From contig JAISMM010000012.1 in the NCBI GenBank assembly GCA_031276725.1, positions 1 through 64,000 of the forward strand: DNA of 64,000 nt, in the 5' to 3' direction. The stretch is from Clostridiales bacterium (GTDB lineage: Bacteria > Bacillota > Clostridia > Christensenellales > Pumilibacteraceae). Shown one piece after another: positions 35,533-44,067 of this stretch. Below the pieces are notes generated by a model. That model searched no databases and was not told the DNA's origin. It worked only from the letters and a program-made list of their open reading frames with translations. Numbering within the stretch: the stretch's first letter is position 1; each line of letters starts with the position of its first letter. The position numbers and the translations under genes were made by a program.

Positions 35533-35604
35533 GCGGAACAAAGTCGAGCGTTTTGGGCGCAAAAATCGGATTTTGTGCCTATTCGTTTTTATGACGGGCG
35601 CGGA

Positions 35605-35970
35605 TTAAAACCTTTCGACCGAAACGTCGGTCAAGTAAAAGACGGCGAAACCGCGGTCGGACGGCGACTTGTAGTGATTAAGCAAAACGGGGCAGGCGTC
35701 GAGCATAGCGCGGCGCGAGGACTCGCGGCCGTCGACGACCGCCTTGCCGTCAACGCGAATCCATTCGCCGCTAGGCTTGCACGCGACAATTTGAACGAGC
35801 GGGTTTGCGACAAGCTCGCGGTAGACCGACTTTGTGTCCGCCGTCGAAAAGTACAGCCTGCCGTCGATTTCGGCGACCGCCCCGAACGGACGGCAATGCG
35901 GCGCTTTGTCGGCGGTGCAAAAATAAAATATCCCCGCCTCCTGCAAAAACTTCTTGATTCCGTTTAACAT
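35605..35970 (-). CDS. Pyridoxamine 5'-phosphate oxidase-like FMN-binding protein
   Basis: 121 residues, split-barrel fold. FYFCTADKAPHCRPFGAVAEIDGRLYFSTA and ANPLVQIVACKPSGEWIRVDGKAV match small flavin- or heme-binding proteins of this family. True PdxH enzymes are larger. It may be a flavin-dependent reductase of unknown substrate. Confidence 0.8.
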   Translation of the reverse strand: MLNGIKKFLQEAGIFYFCTADKAPHCRPFGAVAEIDGRLYFSTADTKSVYRELVANPLVQIVACKPSGEWIRVDGKAVVDGRESSRRAMLDACPVLLNHYKSPSDRGFAVFYLTDVSVERF

Positions 35971-36011
35971 AATTAACTCCTTAAATTTATTTTTTATATC
36001 GTCCCGGCAGG

Positions 36012-36248
36012 CTAACTAAAAGTCTTAGGGTCGGTGTAGCCGGGCTTTATAAGGACGTTGGGTTTGTCCTTGACGAATTCGTTGTAAACGCCCTCCCATT
36101 CGGAAAAGCCGTACTCCTCGACGGAGACCGAAATGTACTTGTTCGGCTTGCCGAGAGTCTTGTTGACGACGGCGGCGATTTGCTCGGCCGCGTCTTGCAG
36201 CTGCTTTTTGCCGGGGCCGGAAATTGTTTTAATCACTATATGTGGCAT
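36012..36248 (-). CDS. 4-oxalocrotonate tautomerase-like protein
   Basis: 78 residues from the ATG at 36248 (AAGGAG upstream). Pro2 becomes the catalytic N-terminal proline after Met removal (MPHIVIKTISG). LQDAAEQIAAVVNKTLGKPNKYISVSVEEY is typical of the family. Substrate unknown. Confidence 0.88.
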   Translation of the reverse strand: MPHIVIKTISGPGKKQLQDAAEQIAAVVNKTLGKPNKYISVSVEEYGFSEWEGVYNEFVKDKPNVLIKPGYTDPKTFS

Positions 36249-36307
36249 AATTTTATTCTCCTTAACCGTTGATTTTACGCGGTTTTTTACGGGCGGCAAA
36301 TAGGGAT

Positions 36308-37270
36308 TTAGCCGTTCAAAAATTCCAAAATTCTGTCCTCTATACCCGGCAAGCCCTCGTGCCTGTGGTTGGTGTACAGAACAATATCCTTTCGGGACGT
36401 TATTTTGTTGTAGGCGGCAAACTGCGACGAGGGCGGGCAAATGTTGTCCATAAGTCCGGTCGCCCACAGAACATCCGCCGAGATACGCGGCGCAAGATGC
36501 TGTATGTCGATATAACCGAGCTTTTCCCACACCTTGTCTTGCAGCGCGGGCAGAGGCGCGAACTTGCGGATATAATCGGTAACGTCGCCGTAGGCGTCGA
36601 CGGCGAGGTCCATCTCCCAAATCCGTTTGTAATCGGACAAAAACGGATGCATACAAGCCGCCTTTTTAACGTCGGAACCGTTGAGCGCGGCGCAGGCGAC
36701 CGTTAGAGCGCCGCCCTGCGAGCCGCCGAAGGCGTAAATTCTGTCCGCGTCGGCGTTCGGCAGCCGCTTGGCAATTTTGACAAGCTGAACCGTATCCAAA
36801 AAGACGTTGCGGAAGTAAAGATTCGCGGGGTCGGGGTCGTCGAGTCCGCGCACAATAAGTCCCGACTGCGTGGTGCCGCGCACGGGATTATAGTCCTCGC
36901 TAAGCCCCGCCTGTCCCCGGCAATCCATCGCCAAAACGATAAAGCCCTGCGAGGCGTACGACAGCGTGCTAAAAAATTCGCGGCTGCACCCGCCGTAGCC
37001 GTGAAAAAGCAAAACGACGGGAAGTTTTTTGTCGGATACAAGCGGCGCGGTATACTTTGCGTATATCGTTGAATTTTTGACCGACCTAAAAAACAGATCG
37101 TTAAAAACGTAATTCTTAACGTTAATATCCTTTTTGACCGTCCGCGTTTGCGGGTCGAGCGCGGCGACCTCTTTAAGTCCGTCCCGCCAAAACCGCTCGA
37201 AGTCGGCGGGCTTGGGATTTGAACCCTTGTACGCGAACAATTGCTCCGCGGGCATATCTAACATCGGCAT
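36308..37270 (-). CDS. Acetylxylan esterase / cephalosporin-C deacetylase family hydrolase
   Basis: 320 residues, alpha/beta hydrolase. Nucleophile motif GGSQGGAL (Ser at about 185), Asp in WATGLMDNICPPS, His in YTNHRHEGLP. The N-terminal PAEQLFAYKGSNPKPADFERFW is typical of the AXE1 family. Likely removes acetyl groups from plant oligosaccharides in the cytoplasm, as no signal peptide is seen. Confidence 0.9.
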   Translation of the reverse strand: MPMLDMPAEQLFAYKGSNPKPADFERFWRDGLKEVAALDPQTRTVKKDINVKNYVFNDLFFRSVKNSTIYAKYTAPLVSDKKLPVVLLFHGYGGCSREFFSTLSYASQGFIVLAMDCRGQAGLSEDYNPVRGTTQSGLIVRGLDDPDPANLYFRNVFLDTVQLVKIAKRLPNADADRIYAFGGSQGGALTVACAALNGSDVKKAACMHPFLSDYKRIWEMDLAVDAYGDVTDYIRKFAPLPALQDKVWEKLGYIDIQHLAPRISADVLWATGLMDNICPPSSQFAAYNKITSRKDIVLYTNHRHEGLPGIEDRILEFLNG

Positions 37271-37312
37271 AATGTTTATTTATTCTCCTTGCGTATGTAT
37301 GTTCTTTATAGT

Positions 37313-38275
37313 CTACTCGTAAAGTCTTGATACCGACAAATCCTCGAATATCGACTCTATCGCGGCGGCGAAAATGGGCGCGACGGTGATTTCCTCGATT
37401 TTGGAAATCTTTTTCGATTGAGGCAGTTCTATCGTGTCGAGCACGAAAATCTTTTCGAGCGGCGACCGTTCGAGCCGTTCTACGGCGGGGCCGGACAGCA
37501 CCGCGTGCGTACAGCAGGCGTAGACCTTTTTTGCGCCGCCGACCTCGATGAGCGCCTTGGCGCCCTGCGTGATAGTGCCGGCGGTGTCGATCATATCGTC
37601 CACCACCAAGCACACCTTGTCCTTAACGTCGCCTACAATGTTCATAACCTCCATAACGTTGGCCTTGGGGCGGCGTTTGTCCACAATGGCGAGCGAGGCG
37701 TTCATTCGCTGAGCCATTTGGCGCGCCCGCGCGACCGAGCCGACGTCCGGCGACACTATTATAAGGTCGTCGCGGTTCTTTACAAAGTCGAGCTTGTCGA
37801 GCTTTCTGAACAGCACCGGAATCCCGAAAAGGTGGTCGACCGGAATATCGAAAAAGCCTTGAAGCTGCGGCGCGTGCAAGTCCATAGTAAGCACCCTGTC
37901 GGCCCCCGCGCTCGTGATTAGATCGGCGACGAGCTTGGCGGTAATCGGGTCGCGGGCGCGCGCCTTGCGATCTTGCCGGGCGTAGCCGAAGTAGGGAACG
38001 ACGGCGGTTATGCGGCCCGCCGACGCGCGGCGCAACGCGTCGATCATAACGAGTAACTCCATAAGGTGGTCGTTTACCGGGTACGACGTCGACTGAATGA
38101 CGAATACGTCGCAGCCGCGCACGGTTTCGTCGATATTGACGCTGCACTCGCCGTCGGAAAACCGCCCGACTCCGGCGTCGGAAAGCGTTATTTTGAGCTT
38201 GTCCGCAATCGCCTTCGCCAGCGTCTTGCACGCGTTGCCCGCGAACAGCTTAATTCGGTTGCCGTGTGTTATCAT
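37313..38275 (-). CDS. prs: Ribose-phosphate pyrophosphokinase
   Basis: Makes PRPP from ribose-5-phosphate and ATP. 320 residues. VIQSTSYPVNDHLMELLVMIDAL, YFGYARQDRKARARDPITAKLVA, DLHAPQLQGFFDIPVDHLFG and the PRPP loop VVDDMIDTAGTITQGA are conserved. It follows the GlmU-like gene by 67 nt, the common glmU-prs pairing. Half of a repeat arm lies between them. Confidence 0.97.
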   Translation of the reverse strand: MITHGNRIKLFAGNACKTLAKAIADKLKITLSDAGVGRFSDGECSVNIDETVRGCDVFVIQSTSYPVNDHLMELLVMIDALRRASAGRITAVVPYFGYARQDRKARARDPITAKLVADLITSAGADRVLTMDLHAPQLQGFFDIPVDHLFGIPVLFRKLDKLDFVKNRDDLIIVSPDVGSVARARQMAQRMNASLAIVDKRRPKANVMEVMNIVGDVKDKVCLVVDDMIDTAGTITQGAKALIEVGGAKKVYACCTHAVLSGPAVERLERSPLEKIFVLDTIELPQSKKISKIEEITVAPIFAAAIESIFEDLSVSRLYE

Positions 38276-38324
38276 TAGGTTACCTCTCTAAAATTATTTA
38301 TTTCGTAAAAATTCGCCGCGCTTA

Positions 38325-38357
38325 CGGCCGCCGTCAACGCCCCTATTCGCCGCCGCC
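38325..38357. repeat. Half arm of the MITE-like family
   Basis: GTCAACGCCCCTATTCGCC at about 38333-38351 matches the right arm of the elements at 26790 and 30595. Its TAG (minus, 38345-38343) is the stop of the GlmU-like gene. No left arm is recognisable. Confidence 0.6.
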
Positions 38358-39449
38358 GCCGTCGCGGAATTTATTGTTATCCCAATCCGTCTTAACCACC
38401 TGACGGGCGCGGGCTATCGCCAAGGCGTTTTTATCGACGCTCTCGGTTATGGTGGAGCCGGCCGCGATAAAAGCGCCGTCCGCGAGCGTTACGGGCGCTA
38501 TAATGTTGCTGTTGCTGCCGATAAAGACGCGGTTGCCGACCTTGGCCTTGTGCTTGTCGCGGCCGTCGTAGTTGGCGAACACGACGCCGCACCCGACGTT
38601 GCAAGCCTCCCCCAACTCCGCGTCGCCTATGTACGTCAAATGGCTGACCTTGCAGCCCCTGCCCAAAACGCTCTTTTTAATTTCGACAAAGTCGCCGATT
38701 CTGCAATCGGGGCCGATAACGCTTTCGGGACGGATGTACGCGAACGGCCCCACGGAGGTATTCCGCCCGATAAAACTTCTTGTCATTTGCGACGAATTAA
38801 TCACGGCGCCGCTCTCGATTATGCAGGTGTCGATCATATTGCCGCTAAGTATTTTAGCGCCGTCCTTAATATAGGTCTTACCCCTTATAATGTTGTTCGG
38901 GCCTATAACGACGCCCTTGCCGATAACCGCGTCGCACCCGATAAACGCCGACGCCATATCCTCGATATGCACGCCGCGCTCCATATGATATTCCAAAATG
39001 CGGTTGCGCAGTATGTCGCTTATGAGCGCGACCTGCTTGAACGAAAACGCCGTTACAAAGTCCTCGGCGTCGAAGTAACGCGTTTCGGCGCTGTAAATCT
39101 TTTCGGCGTTCATCAAGAATTGAGTCGAGCACACAAAGCCGCGCGTCAGCCTCAACACGTTCTTGCCCGTGCTTTTAAGCTCGGCGACGGCGGCGAACAC
39201 CGTCTTTTTTGTAATGAGCGGCGTGTCCGAAAACAGTATCACCGTAACGGGATAATCCGGGTTTAGGTACGCCCGCGCTTGATCCGGCAACGGCTCGCGG
39301 TCGTTGTACGGCGCGACCGCGTAAGGACTTTCGCCGAACGACAGCGCGACCCACGAGAGCATCGACTTACCCAAAATCTCTATGTCGGCAGTCTCGCCCA
39401 TAGTCGGCGCCGCCACCCTGAAAATTATACCGAAAAACTTTTCGTCCAT
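38343..39449 (-). CDS. GlmU-like protein with intact acetyltransferase and degenerate uridylyltransferase domain
   Basis: 368 residues from the ATG at 39449; GlmU is about 450. The C-terminal left-handed beta helix is well conserved: DFVEIKKSVLGRGCKVSHLTYIGDAELGE with the catalytic His, then FANYDGRDKHK and VFIGSNSNIIAPVTL. The N-terminal domain lacks the glycine-rich nucleotide loop (LAAGxGTRM) and most of the pyrophosphorylase core, keeping only VILFSDTPLI. It probably makes N-acetylglucosamine-1-phosphate but not UDP-GlcNAc. The promoter ends 9 nt before the ATG and no Shine-Dalgarno is seen. The stop TAG lies in a repeat-arm sequence. Confidence 0.85.
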   Translation of the reverse strand: MDEKFFGIIFRVAAPTMGETADIEILGKSMLSWVALSFGESPYAVAPYNDREPLPDQARAYLNPDYPVTVILFSDTPLITKKTVFAAVAELKSTGKNVLRLTRGFVCSTQFLMNAEKIYSAETRYFDAEDFVTAFSFKQVALISDILRNRILEYHMERGVHIEDMASAFIGCDAVIGKGVVIGPNNIIRGKTYIKDGAKILSGNMIDTCIIESGAVINSSQMTRSFIGRNTSVGPFAYIRPESVIGPDCRIGDFVEIKKSVLGRGCKVSHLTYIGDAELGEACNVGCGVVFANYDGRDKHKAKVGNRVFIGSNSNIIAPVTLADGAFIAAGSTITESVDKNALAIARARQVVKTDWDNNKFRDGGGGE

Positions 39450-39458
39450 ATCGTATTT

Positions 39459-39487
39459 ATTATACCCGCTTTCAGCCGTTATGTCAA
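39459..39487 (-). promoter_or_regulatory. Consensus sigma-A promoter of the GlmU-like gene
   Basis: TTGACA (39487-39482), 17-nt spacer, TATAAT (39464-39459) on minus. Transcription should begin near 39452, only about 3 nt before the ATG at 39449. Confidence 0.85.
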
Positions 39488-39493
39488 ACAAAA

Positions 39494-39532
39494 CGCACCG
39501 ACAAAAATCAAACAATACGCACCGACAAAAAT
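39494..39532. repeat. Short tandem duplication upstream of the promoter
   Basis: ACGCACCGACAAAAATC occurs twice in direct orientation just upstream of the -35 box of the GlmU-like gene. Confidence 0.7.
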
Positions 39533-39572
39533 CCCCGCTCCCCCGCTTTTTTAAGCGTTTAAAATTCGGCAA

Positions 39573-39919
39573 TTAACCCGCCCCCTCCGAAGGAAATTTT
39601 TTAACGGTTAATTTTGAAAATTTAACCGCCCCGGCGGCATTCGCGGCACGAACCGAGCCTGCAAACGGCGAAGCCGTTTGCAGGGCGTGCGAGCTTGCGA
39701 GCTAAGCCCGACCACACGGGCGAGGCATTCCATAGAAGGGAATTTTAGCGGAATGACGGGCGGTCAAAAGAGCTTTTCGCCGACACGGATAAAAAATCGG
39801 GCAAAGAACCGTCAGGGCGGCAAAAACGGGTTTTCGCCGAAGCGACGTGTATATTTAATACACGAGCAAGGCAAAGTTCCGTTTTTGGCGCTATCAACGG
39901 GATTTTTCACCGTCCGGTC
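39573..39919. repeat. Repeat-filled gap before lysC end
   Basis: No gene seen. 39648-39740 is a near copy of 51-141 (hairpins CAAACGGC/GCCGTTTG and GCGAGCTTGCGAGC). 39770-39918 carries the hairpin CGTGTAT...ATACACG and outer parts GGCAAAAACGGG and CCGTTTTTGGCGCTATCAACGGG that are partly inverted. Confidence 0.6.
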
Positions 39920-41245
39920 TTAGAAGAAGGCGCGGTAAAGGGACTTAACGGCGTTTTCGTAATCTCCGTTTTCGACGGCGACGATAAGGTTGAGCTCGCT
40001 GCTGCCCTGGTCGATCATACGGATATTGATTCCGGCGGCGGAGAGGGCGGCAAAGACGCGGGCGGCGGTTCCGCGTTTGCGGCTCATACCGTGGCCCACG
40101 ACGGCGATAAGGGCGAGGCCCTCTACCGTTTCGACGTTATCGGCGCCGCACTCCGAGCGGATTTCGGCGGCGGCGAGGCGCAAGACTTCGGGGTCGATGT
40201 CGGCGCCGTCGACCACGGGCGAGAGGGTGTCGATGCCGCTGGGCATATGCTCGACCGAGATATTGCGGCGCTCCAAAACCGACAGGACGCGGCGGGCGAA
40301 CCCGAGCTCGTTATTCATAAGCGACTTTTCGATATGAATCGCGGCAAAGTCCTTGCGGCCGGCGATTCCCGTTATAACGGAATCGGGGCGGCCGAATTCG
40401 CCCGAGAGAAATTTTTTTGTGGGAACGATGAGGGTGCCCTCCGCGCCGGGATTGAACGTGTTGCGTATCCTTATGGGAATATCGCTTTTGCGCACGGGGA
40501 AAATGCAGTCCGAATGCAGGACGTTGGCGCCCATATACGACAGCTCGCGAAGCTCCTTGTAGGTGAGCATCGGAATCAATTTAGCGTCGTTGACGATGCG
40601 CGGATCGCAGACCAAAAAGCCGTCGACGTCGGTCCAATTTTCGTAGACCTCCGCCCTTACCGCGCGCGCGATAATCGACCCGGTAACGTCGGAGCCGCCG
40701 CGCGTGAACGTCTTAACCGCGCCGTCGGGCTTTACGCCGTAAAAGCCGGGAATGACCGCGCCGTCGCTCTTTGCAAGAATTTTAGCGGCGGCGGCGTTGG
40801 TGAGCTCGTCGCAAAAATTGCCACGGGCGTCGAATTTGATAAGGTCGGCCGCGTCGATAAATTCGCGGTCAAGGTAAGCCGCGACCAAGACGGCGCAAAG
40901 ATATTCGCCGCGCGACGCCGCGTAATCCTTGCCCGCGCCCGCGTCGATTTCGCGCTTGATTCGTTCAAGCCGTCCGCTTATGTCGAGGCGCAGGTTAAGC
41001 CCCGCGATTATGTCGTTAAAGCGCTTTTCGACGGCGGCGAACGACTTGCCGCAAGCGCCCGTCTTTAACTTTTCGTTATAGCAGGCGTAGAGTAAATCGG
41101 TTACCTTGACGTCGGCCGGGTCGCGCTTGCCCGGCGCGGATACGACGACGAATTTGTTGTCGGGGTCGGCGGCCGCTATGTCGGCGGCGCGCTTAACGGC
41201 GTCGGCGTTCGCCATAGACGTTCCGCCGAATTTAAGAACTTTCAT
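39920..41245 (-). CDS. lysC: Aspartate kinase
   Basis: First step of the aspartate pathway (lysine, threonine, methionine, diaminopimelate). 441 residues. N-terminal KVLKFGGTSMANADAV (ATP/aspartate site), TRGGSDVTGSIIARAV, NWTDVDGFLVCDPRIV, ELSYMGANVLHSD. Two C-terminal ACT domains (from about 305: AAIHIEKSLMNNELGFARRVLSVLERRNISVEHM) give feedback control. Probably cotranscribed with the DUF1015 gene, 25 nt upstream. Confidence 0.95.
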   Translation of the reverse strand: MKVLKFGGTSMANADAVKRAADIAAADPDNKFVVVSAPGKRDPADVKVTDLLYACYNEKLKTGACGKSFAAVEKRFNDIIAGLNLRLDISGRLERIKREIDAGAGKDYAASRGEYLCAVLVAAYLDREFIDAADLIKFDARGNFCDELTNAAAAKILAKSDGAVIPGFYGVKPDGAVKTFTRGGSDVTGSIIARAVRAEVYENWTDVDGFLVCDPRIVNDAKLIPMLTYKELRELSYMGANVLHSDCIFPVRKSDIPIRIRNTFNPGAEGTLIVPTKKFLSGEFGRPDSVITGIAGRKDFAAIHIEKSLMNNELGFARRVLSVLERRNISVEHMPSGIDTLSPVVDGADIDPEVLRLAAAEIRSECGADNVETVEGLALIAVVGHGMSRKRGTAARVFAALSAAGINIRMIDQGSSELNLIVAVENGDYENAVKSLYRAFF

Positions 41246-41270
41246 TTGATTTTCCTCGCTTGTAAATTTT

Positions 41271-42476
41271 TCACTTGATTTTTCTAGCCTCCAAATAGTA
41301 TCTTTTGTCGGCCGCGCCGCCCATCGAAAACGTCTTTTTGGGCAACGCGCCCGCCGTCGCGATATAGGGGAAAAGCCCGTCCTTGCTCATAGCTTTAAGC
41401 GCGATTCCGGCGGCGTCGGGTCTTGCGCAGACGGCCCTTAATTCGTCGCCGCCGTGAATGTAATCGACTTTGCCGCCCTCGCTTTTTGTGTAGCCGTCCA
41501 AAAATTCCGTAAGAACCGCTACGGCGCGTATAGCGTCGGCTGGCAAGCTAACGCGCCTTTCGGCGTTCCCGCTAACGAACGTATACGACTCCGCCGCGCC
41601 GCCGAATTTAAGCGACGAAAGAGCGCCGTACAGCCTTTGCGGATCGACGCCGAACACCGCGCGGTGGATAGGCTCGAACATCAGTCCGCCGTCGTAAATA
41701 TTGACGATTTCGCACAGGGCGTAGCGGGCGGGCGACGACGTGTCCCCCGCCGCCTTTACGCGCTCCCAATGCGCCTTTGCCGCCGCCAGCGAATGATTGC
41801 CGTCGCCTGCGGCCGACAAAAACGGCGAGCCGTAACGCCTTACGGATTCGGCTTCGAGCTTACCGAGCGCCGCCGCGATTTCCGACGTATCCGCGATTAG
41901 ACCGCCTTTTATACGGCCGCCGCCGCGGGATAATTCAAAATCGTAGAGAAGCGGCGGCCCTTTATCGACATACGGCTCTATAACCGTGCGGTCGGGATCG
42001 TCGATAAGCAGCATTATATGCGGAATCTCGACGAGGCAATTTTTGCGGATTTCGGCGCGGGGCGGAATGCGCTCCGCGACCGTCCCCTCGCTGGCCCGAA
42101 CGGGGGTTTTTGCGTTCGCCGTATAGCCGTAGGCGTCCAAATCGACGCACGCGACGACGCCGTATCTTTTGCCGCCGCCGCTAAGAGTGCGCTCGACGAA
42201 CACCATACCGGAATACGACGCAAAAACGCCGTCGGCTAAATACTTATCCGCCGCCGCGTTTATAGCCGCCGCCTGCCGTTCTATTGCCGCGGTATCCAAA
42301 AAGCATTCGGGCAATACGAGCCTTAACGCGCTCGGGGCGCCGCCGACGTAATCCGACAGCTCCGTCCAAAAGGCGGGGTCGGAGGTGTGCTGATCACAGG
42401 CGACGACCGCCCACTTATTCAAATCGATATTTTTACGGGGCAGCAGAAAGTCCGCGCCGACGAAAGTACTTTGCAT
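41271..42476 (-). CDS. DUF1015 family protein
   Basis: 401 residues. NKWAVVACDQHTSDPAFWTEL at the N-terminus and AAGDGNHSLAAAKAHWERVK in the middle are family signatures. DUF1015 members are cytoplasmic, often near D-3-phosphoglycerate dehydrogenase or amino-acid genes; function is not settled. Ten nt separate it from the CdaR-like gene upstream. Confidence 0.85.
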   Translation of the reverse strand: MQSTFVGADFLLPRKNIDLNKWAVVACDQHTSDPAFWTELSDYVGGAPSALRLVLPECFLDTAAIERQAAAINAAADKYLADGVFASYSGMVFVERTLSGGGKRYGVVACVDLDAYGYTANAKTPVRASEGTVAERIPPRAEIRKNCLVEIPHIMLLIDDPDRTVIEPYVDKGPPLLYDFELSRGGGRIKGGLIADTSEIAAALGKLEAESVRRYGSPFLSAAGDGNHSLAAAKAHWERVKAAGDTSSPARYALCEIVNIYDGGLMFEPIHRAVFGVDPQRLYGALSSLKFGGAAESYTFVSGNAERRVSLPADAIRAVAVLTEFLDGYTKSEGGKVDYIHGGDELRAVCARPDAAGIALKAMSKDGLFPYIATAGALPKKTFSMGGAADKRYYLEARKIK

Positions 42477-42485
42477 AAAAATCTA

Positions 42486-42872
42486 TCAGCCCAGCCCCGT
42501 CGAAAGAATCCACAGCGCCGCCGCCAAAACGAGCGCGGCCGCCTTGTACCAAAAATTGCGGACAAAAACCGCGCGTAAAATCCGCCCGAGCCGCGAACCG
42601 GCGTACACGGGAAGCTCTTGCGGCTCGCTCGGCACATACGCGCCCGTAGCGGGATACGCGCCGGTTTTAGGGTAACCGTCGTCCTTAACCGCCGTCTTGG
42701 GGTAAGCGCCCGTCTTGGGGTAGCCGTCGTCCTTGACCGTCGTTTTGGGGTAGCCGCCGGTTTTAGGGTAGCCGTCGTCGCGGGGGTTCGTCTGCGGATA
42801 CTCGCCGCTCTTAGGGTAACCGCCCGTCTTGGGGTAACCGTCGGGCGCGGGGAATTTATTGTCGTTATTCAC
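42486..42872 (-). CDS. CdaR-like mini-protein: YPKTG repeats plus single C-terminal membrane anchor
   Basis: 128 residues. Residues 10-80 are about seven repeats of the type (D)DGYPKTG(A/G)YPKT. Residues about 100-128 (VRNFWYKAAALVLAAALWIL) look like the first transmembrane helix of YbbR/CdaR proteins, but the chain then stops and no YbbR domains follow. It occupies exactly the cdaR position: it overlaps the 3' end of cdaA by 4 nt (ATGA). No function is known. It could be a remnant or a replacement for the CdaA regulator. Confidence 0.75.
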   Translation of the reverse strand: MNNDNKFPAPDGYPKTGGYPKSGEYPQTNPRDDGYPKTGGYPKTTVKDDGYPKTGAYPKTAVKDDGYPKTGAYPATGAYVPSEPQELPVYAGSRLGRILRAVFVRNFWYKAAALVLAAALWILSTGLG

Positions 42873-43726
42873 GCTTTGCTCCTCCTGCTTCGCTTTTTCT
42901 TCGCCCGGGAGCGGGCTTTTAGTCCGTAAACCTGTTCGAGTAAATCCGTCAGCATCGACGAGTCGTAGTAACGGATAATCTCGCCGTTCGACGCGGTGGA
43001 AATAACGCCCGTTTCCTCCGACACTATGACCGAAACGACGTTGTAATTTTCGGTTATGCCGATCGCGGCGCGGTGGCGAGTGCCCAGCTCGCGGTCGATG
43101 TCGATATTCTGCGACAGCGGCAAAAAGCAGCCCGCCGCCAAAATCTTGTTGCCGCGAATGAACACCGCCCCGTCGTGAAGGGGGGCGCGGGTATTAAAAA
43201 GGCACTCCAAAAGCGCGCTCGAAAGGTGCGAATTCAATTCCGTTCCGCTGTCTAAAATGTGGGTCGGAACGGCGTCGGGCGCGACGACTATAAGCGCGCC
43301 GACGTTCTTTTTTGCCATATTCTGAACGGCGTGGACGATCTCGGCGACCGCCTCGGAAAGTTCCTCGTCGGAGCAGTCGTACGACGTCGAAAAATTCTCG
43401 CGCGCGTCCTTGGGACTCGCCATTCGGTACACGGCGCGGCGGAGCTCCTGCGGGAACATTATTAGCGCGGCGACCACCACTATGACGACGGAGTATTCAA
43501 AAATGCGGCTGAGATAGTTGAGCCCCAAAAGCGGCGAGGACAGTACGGGCGCCAAAAGCAAAAACACGGCGACGTACTTTATTAGCCTTGCGGCGTTGTT
43601 CCGCTTTAAGAACGTGAACAAAAGGTAGAGCAAAACGGCCGTCAACAGCACGTCGAAAACGGTCGCGGTCAAATTTTCCGTCAACGCGGTTTTGATATTT
43701 TTTGCGAATTGTTCGGGCAGCGGCAC
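42869..43726 (-). CDS. cdaA: Diadenylate cyclase CdaA
   Basis: Makes c-di-AMP from two ATP at the membrane. 285 residues. Three N-terminal hydrophobic helices (about 20-105), then the DAC domain with both catalytic motifs DGA (LHDGAVFIRG) and RHR (LGTRHRAAIG). A basic tail (ARSRAKKKRSRRSKA) ends the protein. Start is GTG at 43726, with GGAGG 9 nt upstream. A hairpin abuts that site. Confidence 0.95.
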   Translation of the reverse strand: MPLPEQFAKNIKTALTENLTATVFDVLLTAVLLYLLFTFLKRNNAARLIKYVAVFLLLAPVLSSPLLGLNYLSRIFEYSVVIVVVAALIMFPQELRRAVYRMASPKDARENFSTSYDCSDEELSEAVAEIVHAVQNMAKKNVGALIVVAPDAVPTHILDSGTELNSHLSSALLECLFNTRAPLHDGAVFIRGNKILAAGCFLPLSQNIDIDRELGTRHRAAIGITENYNVVSVIVSEETGVISTASNGEIIRYYDSSMLTDLLEQVYGLKARSRAKKKRSRRSKA

Positions 43727-43731
43727 TCGTT

Positions 43732-43769
43732 AAGTCCTCCGGTAGGGACGCGTTTAATCGTCCGCTACC
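43732..43769 (-). promoter_or_regulatory. Leader hairpin next to the cdaA ribosome-binding site
   Basis: The minus-strand leader folds GGTAG-C-GGACG against CGTCC-CTACC, a 10-bp stem with one bulge. GGAGG follows immediately. It may modulate cdaA translation; purely structural evidence. Confidence 0.45.
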
Positions 43770-43772
43770 GAT

Positions 43773-43801
43773 ATTATACATTGAACTCGAAAATTTATCA
43801 A
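43773..43801 (-). promoter_or_regulatory. Sigma-A promoter of the cdaA operon
   Basis: TTGATA (43801-43796), 17-nt spacer, TATAAT (43778-43773) on minus. Confidence 0.85.
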
Positions 43802-43862
43802 TGCTTTTTGAGGTGTTTTTAACAAATTCTAATAAAAGTCTTATCTTTTTTTTGAAAATTGC

Positions 43863-43891
43863 TTGCATATTCTTGAAATATAGTCTATAAT
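43863..43891 (+). promoter_or_regulatory. Sigma-A promoter of the Pro/Gly-rich membrane protein
   Basis: TTGCAT (43863-43868), 17-nt spacer, TATAAT (43886-43891). Divergent from the cdaA promoter. Confidence 0.75.
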
Positions 43892-43929
43892 TTATATGAA
43901 TATTATGTGAATAGGCTTTTTAGCGACGC

Positions 43930-44035
43930 ATACTAGTATTATTCCGTCCCGCCGATACTATCCCGACACCGCCCATCACCGATATTATTCCGACCACCGA
44001 TATTATTCCGTATTATTCCGTTCCCCGACACCGCC
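43930..44035. repeat. Degenerate tandem repeat in leader
   Basis: ACCGATATTATTCCG and close variants recur four to five times in the leader of the gene at 44068. Confidence 0.6.
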
Positions 44036-44067
44036 CAACCGACTACGCGAGAGGATGCAAAAAGTTT

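Noticed and set aside
36012-36656. 214-residue protein ending in a tautomerase
   Set aside because: The first 136 codons run antisense-like through the esterase gene and lack a ribosome-binding site; the tautomerase starts at 36248.
38343-39572. 409-residue form of the GlmU-like protein
   Set aside because: The extension translates a short tandem duplication and the promoter itself.
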